A stretch of 8,298 bases of DNA from assembly GCA_958441075.1 (NCBI GenBank), contig CAUCBQ010000091.1, positions 1 to 8,298 of the forward strand, written 5' to 3'. The position numbers were made by a program, and so were the translations under genes. The notes under the pieces are model-generated. The model was not told where the DNA came from and did not search any database. It was given only the letters and a program-made list of their open reading frames with translations. Position 1 is the first letter of the stretch. Each line of letters begins with the position of its first letter. The stretch is from an uncultured Clostridiaceae bacterium. Lineage in GTDB: Bacteria > Bacillota > Clostridia > Lachnospirales > Lachnospiraceae. Of this stretch, positions 1 through 7,300 are shown in pieces.

Positions 1-314
1 ATGGGATGGACAGAGCACCGGCCATCAGAGTCCAGAAAAAAGCAGGCTTCTCTGTCTCCTGTCATCTTCAAATATGGCAGAATCAAGCCATCGGCCATCC
101 TGAGTCCCACAGCTTCCTTCATCAGCTCCTCAAACCCTTTGCCCAGACCTTCAGACAGACGGCAGATATCATATGGGTCCAGAAGAATCGAGTCTCCCAT
201 GCCCTGACAGCAGGCAGAGCAGCCCTCACAGTCTCCGCAGTCTGCCTTTACCATATCCTCTGCTCCATAGAGCTTTCCGTCGGAAATTTCCGCCATATCT
301 ATCTTTCGTTCCAT
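1..314 (-). CDS. YkgJ-family CxxCxxCxxCC cysteine-cluster protein, N-terminal part (cut by window edge)
   Basis: The reading frame is open from the ATG at 314-312 to the left edge, giving 104 codons plus two bases with no stop. Residues 26-36 form a cysteine cluster, C26-x2-C29-x2-C32-x2-C35-C36. It is followed by a hydrophobic/acidic stretch (ILLDPYDICRL, about 43-53) and then by C91-FFLDSDGR-C100-SVHP, where the window ends. This layout matches the YkgJ-type (formerly UPF0153) putative zinc/iron-chelating family, in which an N-terminal CxxCxxCC cluster precedes a C-x-[FY]-L...G-x-C segment and then usually an RP..CR motif, which would lie outside the window. The biochemical role of the family is not established; metal binding is inferred from the cysteines. 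The start is supported by an AAGGAG box 11 bases upstream. A later in-frame ATG (codon 7) would lie too far from that box. It begins 22 bases after the topB stop, so it is probably co-transcribed with topB. The family call is good; the function is open. Confidence 0.82.
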   Translation of the reverse strand, partial: MERKIDMAEISDGKLYGAEDMVKADCGDCEGCSACCQGMGDSILLDPYDICRLSEGLGKGFEELMKEAVGLRMADGLILPYLKMTGDREACFFLDSDGRCSVHP

Positions 315-325
315 ATATTTGTCCA

Positions 326-331
326 CTCCTT
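326..331 (-). promoter_or_regulatory. Ribosome binding site of the YkgJ-family gene
   Basis: The minus strand reads AAGGAG here, a near-perfect Shine-Dalgarno box with 11 bases between it and the ATG at 314. It lies in the 22-base gap after the topB stop codon. It decides the start of the downstream gene, because the alternative ATG at codon 7 would be 29 bases away and an in-frame GTG at 326 overlaps the box itself. Confidence 0.7.
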
Positions 332-336
332 CTTTT

Positions 337-2550
337 TCAGGAATCGATGCGAAGCCCTGCCAAAGCAGCAGCAAAGGCATTATTTAACGGCTCCTTCTCC
401 TCTTTCTTTTGCTGGTTCAGATAGCGGGCCACATCCTTTTTGGATACACCGGCGCCCTCCTTCTTCCTTCGCTCTTTAAAAGAGGAGAGTTTTTCCTTGT
501 GTCCGCAGCTGCATACGAAAATCTGGCCCTCTCCTTTGCCACGCAGCTCCATTTTCTTATGGCATACCGGACAGCGGGCATTGGATGTACGGGAAATCGT
601 TTCTCTGTGACCGCAGGCCCGGTCCTGGCAGACCAGCATCTGACTGTTTTTTCCTTTTACAGAAAGCATCCGTTTTCCGCAGACAGGGCATCTGGTATTT
701 GTCAGGTTATCATGGCGGAACTGTCCTTCTCCCGTTTTGATCTGTCCCAGAAGTTCAGTACAGTATTCCCGGATCTCTTCCATAAATGTATCCCGCTTTA
801 AATCTCCTTTGGCAATGGCTGAAAGCTTCATTTCCCAGTCGGCAGTAAGCTCCGGTTTTTTTAAGTCCTCCGGCACCAGCTCTAAAAGCTGTTTTGCCTT
901 GGATGTGAGAAAAATATCCTTCCCCCGTTTTTCAAGCAGAAAGCTGGAAAACAGCTTTTCAATAATATCTGCCCGGGTGGCTACTGTGCCAAGTCCTCCT
1001 GTTTCTCCCAGAGTTTTTGCCATGGCCTTATCCTTTGACTCCATGTAGGCTGCCGGATTTTCCATGGCAGACAAAAGACTGGCCTCATTAAAGGGGGCCG
1101 GAGGCCGGGTCTTCCCCTCTGTCATGGTAAGGACTGCTCCCTTAAGGCTGTCCCCCTCCTTCAGCTTTAAAAGAATCTGACTGTCAGATCTGCCGTCTCC
1201 TTCCTCTTCATCCTCTTCTTCCTCCCAGGAGCAGGGCTGATCTTCCCCATAGGCTGCCTTCCATCCTGTCCGGATAACTGCGTTGGCTTTTGCCATAAAG
1301 CGTTCTCTGCCGATCCTGACGGTTACGGCTGTCTGCTCATATTCATACGGCGGGTAAAGCACTGCCAGAAAGCGGCGTACAACCAGATCATAAATCCGCC
1401 GCTCATCTACCGTCATATGCTCCAGCTGGACAAACTGCTCTGTGGGAATGATGGCATGGTGGTCAGAAACCTTTGAATTGTCCACAAAAGCCATCTTCTG
1501 AGGAAGAGGGGTATTAACCAGCACCCCTGCGATTTTACGGTATGACCCTACCGAACATGCCTTCAGACGTTCTTTTATCGTAGGGACAATGTCCTGGCTC
1601 AAATATCTGGAATCTGTTCTGGGATAGGTCAGGACCTTGTGGTTCTCATACAGTCGCTGCATGATGTTCAGGGTTTCCTTGGCTGTATAATTATACTGTT
1701 TATTTGCATCCCGCTGAAGTTCTGTCAGATCATATAAAAGAGGCGGCTGGATGCTTTTGGGACTCCTCCTGATCTGCTCTACTGTGGCAGTTTCATTTTT
1801 AAGAGAAGCTAAAATCTCCTCGATCCGCGTCCTGTCAAATGAACTGGCGCCTGATGTACCCGCATCCTGCCAGGTAAGAAAAAGCCCCTGGGCTCTGGCC
1901 TTAATTCCGTAATAGGGCTTTGGCACAAAGGCTTTGATCCGTTCCTCTCTGGCTGCGATCATAGCCAGTGTAGGGGTCTGAACCCGTCCGCAGGACAACT
2001 GTGCATTATATTTGCAGGTCAAAGCCCTGGTGCTGTTAATTCCAACCAGCCAGTCCGCTTCCGCCCTGCACAGAGCCGCATCACGAAGGGATTCATATTC
2101 TTTTCCGTCTTTTAAAGAGGAAAATCCCTCTCTGATGGCCTTATCTGTAACAGATGAAATCCAGAGACGCTTAATGGGCAGGCGGTTTCCTGCTTTTTCC
2201 AGAATCAGCCTGGCAACCAGCTCTCCTTCTCTTCCTGCATCTGTAGCAATAATCACCTGAGAAATATCCTTTCGGTGAAGCTGGGTCTTTACTGCCTGGT
2301 ACTGCTTTCCTGTCTGCTTAATCACTTCCAGCTTAAAAGGATTGGGGATCATGGGCAGATCCTCCATTTTCCACTCCTTATAGCGCGGATCATAGTGTTC
2401 CGGATCTGCCAGCTCCACCAGATGACCCAGGCCCCAGGTCACTACATAATTTTCTCCCTCAATAGCTCCATTTATGTTTTTGCCGCATTTAAGTACCCGG
2501 GCGATATCACGGGCCACAGAAGGCTTCTCCGCAATCACCAGAGCTTTCAT
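337..2550 (-). CDS. topB: Type IA DNA topoisomerase III (TopB)
   Basis: A 737-residue type IA topoisomerase, which passes one DNA strand through a transient single-strand break held by a tyrosine ester, and so relaxes negative supercoils and unlinks catenanes. The TOPRIM domain starts at the N terminus, with catalytic Glu in IAEKPS (E8) and the metal site ATDAGREGE (D104 to E108). The active-site tyrosine is Y309 in LTYPRTDS. SDHHAIIPT (362-370) and an ATRADIIEKL segment are further family signatures. The C-terminal tail has two four-cysteine zinc ribbons (C621/C624/C641/C646 and C660/C663/C680/C682) followed by a lysine-rich end. Oddities are the second acidic residue of the usual DxD, which is Gly here (DAG), and a strongly acidic stretch at about 442-453. 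The start ATG overlaps the stop of the upstream dehydrogenase-like gene (ATGA) and has an AAGAGGAA box 9 bases upstream of the start. Length and tail fit the clostridial TopB type. Confidence 0.95.
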   Translation of the reverse strand: MKALVIAEKPSVARDIARVLKCGKNINGAIEGENYVVTWGLGHLVELADPEHYDPRYKEWKMEDLPMIPNPFKLEVIKQTGKQYQAVKTQLHRKDISQVIIATDAGREGELVARLILEKAGNRLPIKRLWISSVTDKAIREGFSSLKDGKEYESLRDAALCRAEADWLVGINSTRALTCKYNAQLSCGRVQTPTLAMIAAREERIKAFVPKPYYGIKARAQGLFLTWQDAGTSGASSFDRTRIEEILASLKNETATVEQIRRSPKSIQPPLLYDLTELQRDANKQYNYTAKETLNIMQRLYENHKVLTYPRTDSRYLSQDIVPTIKERLKACSVGSYRKIAGVLVNTPLPQKMAFVDNSKVSDHHAIIPTEQFVQLEHMTVDERRIYDLVVRRFLAVLYPPYEYEQTAVTVRIGRERFMAKANAVIRTGWKAAYGEDQPCSWEEEEDEEEGDGRSDSQILLKLKEGDSLKGAVLTMTEGKTRPPAPFNEASLLSAMENPAAYMESKDKAMAKTLGETGGLGTVATRADIIEKLFSSFLLEKRGKDIFLTSKAKQLLELVPEDLKKPELTADWEMKLSAIAKGDLKRDTFMEEIREYCTELLGQIKTGEGQFRHDNLTNTRCPVCGKRMLSVKGKNSQMLVCQDRACGHRETISRTSNARCPVCHKKMELRGKGEGQIFVCSCGHKEKLSSFKERRKKEGAGVSKKDVARYLNQQKKEEKEPLNNAFAAALAGLRIDS

Positions 2551-3452
2551 GATTCCATTCCTCTTAAAAATGTTTCAATATTATCCAGTACTTTTTTGCT
2601 TAAAAGACCAAATGCCTGTCTGGTGCGTCCTGCAGAAACTCCCGCGCAGACCACTCCGGGATGGCCCTTTAAAATTCCTTCCGTATCTCCCAGCGCTCCT
2701 GCGGTGTCACAGATAAAATAACCTCCCTCATGGTTCAGCCATTCTGCCAGCGCAGCTGCCTCATGGGCCGGTCCAATGGACGTATTGAACAGGAGCTTTC
2801 CTTTGCCCAGCGCTTCAAATTCCTCTCTGTGAAGCAGAATTACATTTTTATTCAGACAGGCAAATACCACCTGGCTCTCTGCCAGAAGCTCCTTTAATGG
2901 ACGGTAGGTAAAGCCTTGGGCCTCCTTCTCCGGTTTGCGGGTACGGCTGAAATAGGAGATCTCAGCGCCCATAAACTGCAGAGCTTCTGCAATCATGGTT
3001 CCGGAGACTCCAAGGCCGATGATACCCGCCTTTAAGCCTGTGATTTCTGTTGGAATATCATAAAGCATGGGACGGTCGAAGCCGTGAAGGAAACGCACCA
3101 GCTCACTTAAAATAAATTCCACCACGCCCCGGTCTCCATAATCCCTAATTCCCAGCACGCGGATTCCCCGCTCTCTGGCGCACGCAATATCTACATTGGC
3201 GCTTTCCTCCGAATAGAGGCTGCAGCACATACCGATATAACGGATGGACGGGCAGGCCTCAATCACATTCCGACCGATACGGGTGGTATAGCTTACCAAA
3301 ACTCCATCTGAATCACCGATACGGCGAATAATTTCCTCATCATTTTCAGGAATATCTCTGTATAATACCACTTCCTCTGCATAGGTGTGCAGCTTTTCCT
3401 CAGCCCAATCCTCCAGACTTACAGGTTCAATAGCAGTCAGCTTGCGAAACAT
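2547..3452 (-). CDS. Divergent D-2-hydroxyacid dehydrogenase-family protein, catalytic triad not recognisable
   Basis: A 301-residue protein with the two-part architecture of NAD(P)-dependent D-isomer-specific 2-hydroxyacid dehydrogenases. The N-terminal lid domain runs to about residue 110 (IEACPSIRYIG at 64-74, NVDIACARERGIRVL at 86-100, YGDRGVVEF at 105-113). The Rossmann domain follows with GLGVSG at 146-151. After strand 2 the sequence is YFSRTRKP, with Ser169-Arg170 where NAD-preferring members have Asp; this suggests NADP, by inference. The usual catalytic residues are not seen by hand alignment: the Arg of the N-x-[AS]-R-G motif is Ile226 in NTSIG, the Glu region reads CDTAGALGD, and the TPH histidine region reads CAGVSAGRT without histidine. 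It may therefore use different chemistry or be a binding protein. The start follows an AAGGAG box by 6 bases. It follows the aspartate-dehydrogenase-like gene by 58 bases and overlaps topB by 4. Substrate unknown; the fold call is firm. Confidence 0.82.
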   Translation of the reverse strand: MFRKLTAIEPVSLEDWAEEKLHTYAEEVVLYRDIPENDEEIIRRIGDSDGVLVSYTTRIGRNVIEACPSIRYIGMCCSLYSEESANVDIACARERGIRVLGIRDYGDRGVVEFILSELVRFLHGFDRPMLYDIPTEITGLKAGIIGLGVSGTMIAEALQFMGAEISYFSRTRKPEKEAQGFTYRPLKELLAESQVVFACLNKNVILLHREEFEALGKGKLLFNTSIGPAHEAAALAEWLNHEGGYFICDTAGALGDTEGILKGHPGVVCAGVSAGRTRQAFGLLSKKVLDNIETFLRGMES

Positions 3453-3458
3453 TGTAAT

Positions 3459-3464
3459 CTCCTT
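3459..3464 (-). promoter_or_regulatory. Strong ribosome binding site of the dehydrogenase-like gene
   Basis: The minus strand reads AAGGAG with 6 bases to the ATG at 3452, inside the longest intergenic gap of the window. It fixes the start of the hydroxyacid dehydrogenase-family protein at MFRK. Confidence 0.65.
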
Positions 3465-3483
3465 TCATATAACCCACTTTCGG

Positions 3484-3514
3484 ATAATATCACTTTAATG
3501 ATATGATTTATCAA
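3484..3514 (-). promoter_or_regulatory. Candidate sigma-A-type promoter for the dehydrogenase-like/topB/ykgJ-like genes
   Basis: On the minus strand a TTGATA box (3514-3509; one mismatch to TTGACA) is followed after 19 bases by TATTAT (3489-3484; one mismatch to TATAAT). The -10 box is preceded by TG-N, the extended -10 form, which can compensate for the long spacer. Transcription would start near 3477, leaving a leader of roughly 25 bases that contains the AAGGAG box. The -35 box overlaps the stop codon of the upstream gene. This is inferred from sequence alone, and AT-rich gaps produce such matches by chance. Confidence 0.35.
3487..3504. repeat. 18-bp imperfect palindrome, possible operator
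   Basis: ATATCA and TGATAT form 6-bp inverted arms around a 6-base centre. The element overlaps the -10 box and spacer of the candidate promoter, where a dimeric repressor would bind. No T-run follows on either strand and the arms are AT-rich and weak, so it is not a good terminator. No regulator gene is visible in the window. Confidence 0.35.
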
Positions 3515-4371
3515 AACACTACCGGCGACAGAATATTTCTCAGTACGGCTACGGTACTCCAGCCTGCAATTGCACTGGTACGGGAATAGATATCCACTAC
3601 TGCCTCCACCTCATCCGGGCCGCCGATTCTGGCAGTAATTTTGTGGTCATCTCCTGCCATACCGGGAACGCTGGTGATATTTACTGTAGTTTCATCCGGC
3701 CCTGCTGTGGCAAGAGAAGAGGCTACTGCCACATTTACCTTGGTTGGAAGAAGGCTGATGGCCTCCTTTGCATTTCCGGAAAAAGCAGCCGCCTCTGTAC
3801 TGTCTGTCATAAAGTGTTCCTTAAAGACCGGAGTTCCCATCAGAGAAGCCGGGCCCTTCCGGGTAGAAATCCCGGCTGTAAGATAACCGTCCAGACTGCC
3901 GATTTCAGAGGCAGACAGCCCCTCTTCCTTCATCTTCTGTACCATAGCCATAAGGGATGTGGTACGGAGCACATCAAAACCGCCTACAGCTCCGGAAGCC
4001 AGATAAATTCTGGAACCATGATCCGAAGCCCAGGTCTTTGCCTGCTCATAAAATTCCTGATCTGCAAATGCTCCAATAGAAAGAACTACCAGGCTGGCCC
4101 CCTGACAGAGAATCGTTTCCGCATAATCTCTGATAGATTTTACAGACGCTGCCTCTGCTACATAATCCGGCTTTGCCTCCATAAGCTCTTCGATAGAAGC
4201 ACAGGCCCTGCAGCCTGCTTTTGCAGCCAGCGCCTCTGTCTTTTCTCTGGTTCGTCCCAGAATACCCGTAAGCTCATAGCCCTCCAGAAGTCCCATGTTA
4301 TAAGCCTCTGCTATAATACCTGCCAGGTATCCGTTTCCCAGTATTGCCAGTTTCTTTTTTGTCTGATTCAT
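3511..4371 (-). CDS. Aspartate dehydrogenase-family NAD(P)-dependent oxidoreductase (NadX/DUF108-like)
   Basis: A 286-residue protein with the two-domain pattern of L-aspartate dehydrogenases: an N-terminal Rossmann fold with GNGYLAG (12-18), then EAAS (73-76), SIGAFAD (98-104) and SGAVGGFDVL (126-135). The C-terminal catalytic half contains RKGPASLMGTP (171-181), LPTKVNVAVASSLA (208-221), PDETTVNI and DDHKI, where H243 lines up with the family's catalytic histidine. Known members oxidise L-aspartate to iminoaspartate, or run in reverse, using NAD(P). In some organisms this feeds NAD synthesis through NadA and NadC, but neither gene is in view here. It is slightly longer than the roughly 260-270 residues of characterised enzymes, so aspartate as substrate is only a guess. 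The start has a GAGGG box 8 bases upstream. It begins 21 bases after sbcC and precedes the divergent hydroxyacid dehydrogenase-like gene, which suggests a linked metabolic role. Confidence 0.8.
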   Translation of the reverse strand: MNQTKKKLAILGNGYLAGIIAEAYNMGLLEGYELTGILGRTREKTEALAAKAGCRACASIEELMEAKPDYVAEAASVKSIRDYAETILCQGASLVVLSIGAFADQEFYEQAKTWASDHGSRIYLASGAVGGFDVLRTTSLMAMVQKMKEEGLSASEIGSLDGYLTAGISTRKGPASLMGTPVFKEHFMTDSTEAAAFSGNAKEAISLLPTKVNVAVASSLATAGPDETTVNITSVPGMAGDDHKITARIGGPDEVEAVVDIYSRTSAIAGWSTVAVLRNILSPVVF

Positions 4372-4392
4372 CTTAAATTCCCTCTTTTCCTT

Positions 4393-7300
4393 TTATGATT
4401 CTCCAATCACCTGAACTGTGCTTCCTACGCCGCCGCCTCTGCGGTTTTTGGTGACAATAATTTTACGGCTGATTCTTTCTTTCAATTCAGATACATGGGA
4501 AATGATTCCCACCATACGCTGTCCCTCTGACAGGCTGTGAAGGGCTTTCATCGCCTGATTTAAGGATTCTTCGTCCAGAGAACCAAAGCCCTCATCTACG
4601 AACATGGCATCCAGACGGATTCCTCCCGCATAAGACTGTATCTCGTCTGCCAGTCCCAGAGCCAGAGACAGGGAGGCTTCAAAGGTTTCTCCTCCGGACA
4701 GTGTTTTTACGCTGCGTTCACTTCCATTATAATGGTCAATGACATTTAATTCCAGCCCCGCCTTTTCTTTTTTATTTTCTCCTGCCTCCTGGCGCTTCAG
4801 CTCATACTGACCGCCGCTCATAGTCATAAGGCGAAGATTGGCCCTGCGCAGAATCCGGTCAAAAAAGGCCATCTGGACATATGTTTCAAATTCAATTTTG
4901 GGCCTTCCGCTTAAAGTTCCCCCCGCTGTATCTGCCAGCGCCTTCATCCACACATACTCCCGTTCTGCTGTCTCCATCTTTGCCTGACGGCCCCTGACTG
5001 CATCATAAATACGGCGGTTATTCTCTCCTGCAGCATACTGGCTGTTCCGTTCTGCGGCTTTCCTCTCTTTTTTTTCAGAAAGACCGGTTTTACAGGCCAG
5101 AATTTCATCCTCGGAAAGAGCAGCTGTGTCCTCATTCTGCTTTCTGAGGGCAGAGACCGCAGACTGCAGGGCAGTAAGCCTTGTATGGCATTCTTTAAAA
5201 GCCTCTGACGCCTGTATATAAGCCTGCTCCAATCCGGACTTTTCCTGACGCCAGCCTTCTATTCCGGCAAGAAGATTCTCCTTATCCCATCCTTTCAGCT
5301 CTTCTCTCTTCACTTTTTCCTGCTCTGCCAGAGAATCAATTCTGGCTGTCAGGGAAGCGTATTCTGCTGTCAGGGAACTGAGCCTCTCTCTCCAGGCTAA
5401 AAGAGCTCTCTCCTTCTCCGGAAGAAGCTGCCTCAGAGAGAAAAGCTCTTTCACCAGAGCCTGGTTTAAGCATATTCTCTCTTCCAGTTCCTTCAGTTCT
5501 TCCTCCAGGCCATTCAGCGTCTGTTTCAGCGACCGTGACAGGGAAGCTTCCTCTTCTTCCCCTCCCAAAATCATCCGGATATCCTTTAACGCCTGCTCTC
5601 TCTGAGTCCGTATAACCTCCAGACGGCGCAGACGGTTCTGGTACTGTTCCTGTCCTTCCCGCCACTTCTGCTCTGCCTGCTCCTGAATGATCCCAAGCTT
5701 TTTTCTCAGTATAATATCCTCTGAAATCCGGGCTGTCTGACCTGACAGTTCACGAAGCCGAAGCTCCAGCGCATCATATGCCTGATCCGGGCTCAGATCC
5801 GGATTCTCTGTCTGAATACCTGAAAGAACCCGCTCACCAAGCTCTGCACACACCTGTCTTCCATGCTCCGCAGATGCACAAAGCTGCCTGACCCGGTCCT
5901 CAAGCTTCCCAAGCTGTGCTTTCTTTCGGTCCAGCTCTGTTTTTTCAGGGACCTTTTCAGGAATTACAGCCGGGTCCGGATGGTGAAGGGAACCGCAGAC
6001 CGGACATTTTTCGTTTTCTTTTAAATGGCTTGCCAGAAGGCCGGCCTGGGCGTCAAAAAAGAGCTGTTCCAGCTGGTCATACTCCTGTCTGGCCCTGGAT
6101 TTCTCCATGCTGGACAGGCGATACTGCTCCTGGACTGCTGAAAGCTCCTCCATTTTTACCTTCCAGCGGCTGCAGGCCTCCTCCAGCTGCCTTAATCCCT
6201 TTGATTCTTCTGTTTTTTTCACCAGAAGGGCATCCCGGTCCATAAGGCTGTTTATCTGTTCCTTTCTGTGTTCCAGCTCCCTTTCCTGATTTTTCAAGGA
6301 TTCCTGTTCCAGCAATATTGCCGCCTGTTCCTGTTTTTCTTCCTCTGAAAGCCGAAAATAAAGCCTGCCCGCTTCTGTCAGTTCCTTTTTCCTGACAGCT
6401 TTTTTTTCCTTTTCATAAACAAGCTGTTCCCTCTTTGCTTCCACTGCCGAAAGCTCGTCCTGTCTGCTTTTTCCTTTCTGCAGCTCTGCTTCCAGAAGGC
6501 TTTCCTGCTTCCTGCAAATCCCGCTTTCTTCCCGGATTTTCTGCAGCTTCATTTTCTGTTTTTCAAGCTCTTCATCCAGCCGGGTAAGTTCCTTAAACTG
6601 CTCTAACTGTTCCCTTCCCTTTCGTATCTGTTCATCAAGAACAGGACACAAAGCCGCTCTGGTTTCAGCCTCTGCAAGCTGTCTGGCCCGATCATCCAGA
6701 ACCGGAAGCAGCGCTTTTTCTTCTTTTTCCTTAAGCGCCAGTTCCTGTGCCAGCCTTCGCCCCTGCCTTGCCTTTCCAAGAAGCTGATCCTGTGCCTGAA
6801 TCTGACTCTCCAGCTCCCCCAGCTCTTCATCCAACTGAAGCAGACGGCTCTGGTCCACATAAAGCAGCTGTGTCAGCAGCTCCATTCCTCTGACCGCTTT
6901 TCCGTCAAAATGCTCCTTTTTCAGCGCTTTAAATTCCAGATCAATTTCCGGTACATAGCTGCACTGCACCCCGTCCAGATACTGGCTGATGCTGCGGCGC
7001 AGCTCATCGTAGTCCTTCCACCGCTCCTTTACTGCAGCCTTCAGGCGGTTTTGAAACTCCTGATAAGGATCTGTATGAAAAATCCTCCTGAAAATATCAG
7101 CACGTTCAGCGGTTCCCGCAAGGAGGAGCTTTTGAAAATCCCCCTGGGCAATCATTGCAATCTGAGTAAACTGACGGTAATCCAATCCCAAAAGCTCCGT
7201 TACAGCCTTCGTAACCTCCTTTGTCTTTGCAATAGGCGGACGACCGTCAAAAAAGGTAAGCTCCGCATCGCTTTTTTGAACCGTAAAGCCGGTTCCGCGT

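Noticed and set aside
6..479. Plus-strand open frames at the left end
   Set aside because: They run antisense to the YkgJ-family gene and the end of topB. The minus strand gives a coherent cysteine motif and ribosome binding site, while the plus-strand peptides look like random reverse-strand reading.
2275..2721. Plus-strand open frame across the topB/dehydrogenase junction
   Set aside because: It is antisense to the start of topB and the end of the dehydrogenase-like gene, both well supported, and shows no domain.
3487..3504. Palindrome as a transcription terminator
   Set aside because: The arms are six AT-rich base pairs with no GC-rich stem and no T-run after them on either strand, so intrinsic termination is unlikely.
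4372..4392. Promoter between sbcC and the aspartate dehydrogenase-like gene
   Set aside because: The 21-base gap is filled mostly by the ribosome binding site, and no -10/-35 pair is visible. Co-transcription is simpler.
3643..4398. Long open frame on the plus strand (251 codons)
   Set aside because: It lies wholly antisense to the aspartate dehydrogenase-like gene, which has clear family motifs. The plus-strand peptide is rich in Cys, Ser and His with no recognisable domain and no good ribosome binding site.
5336..6860. Repetitive purine/pyrimidine-biased sequence within sbcC
   Set aside because: The bias reflects the Glu/Lys/Gln/Leu-rich coiled-coil codons. There are no exact repeats with regular spacing, so it is neither a CRISPR array nor a tandem repeat.
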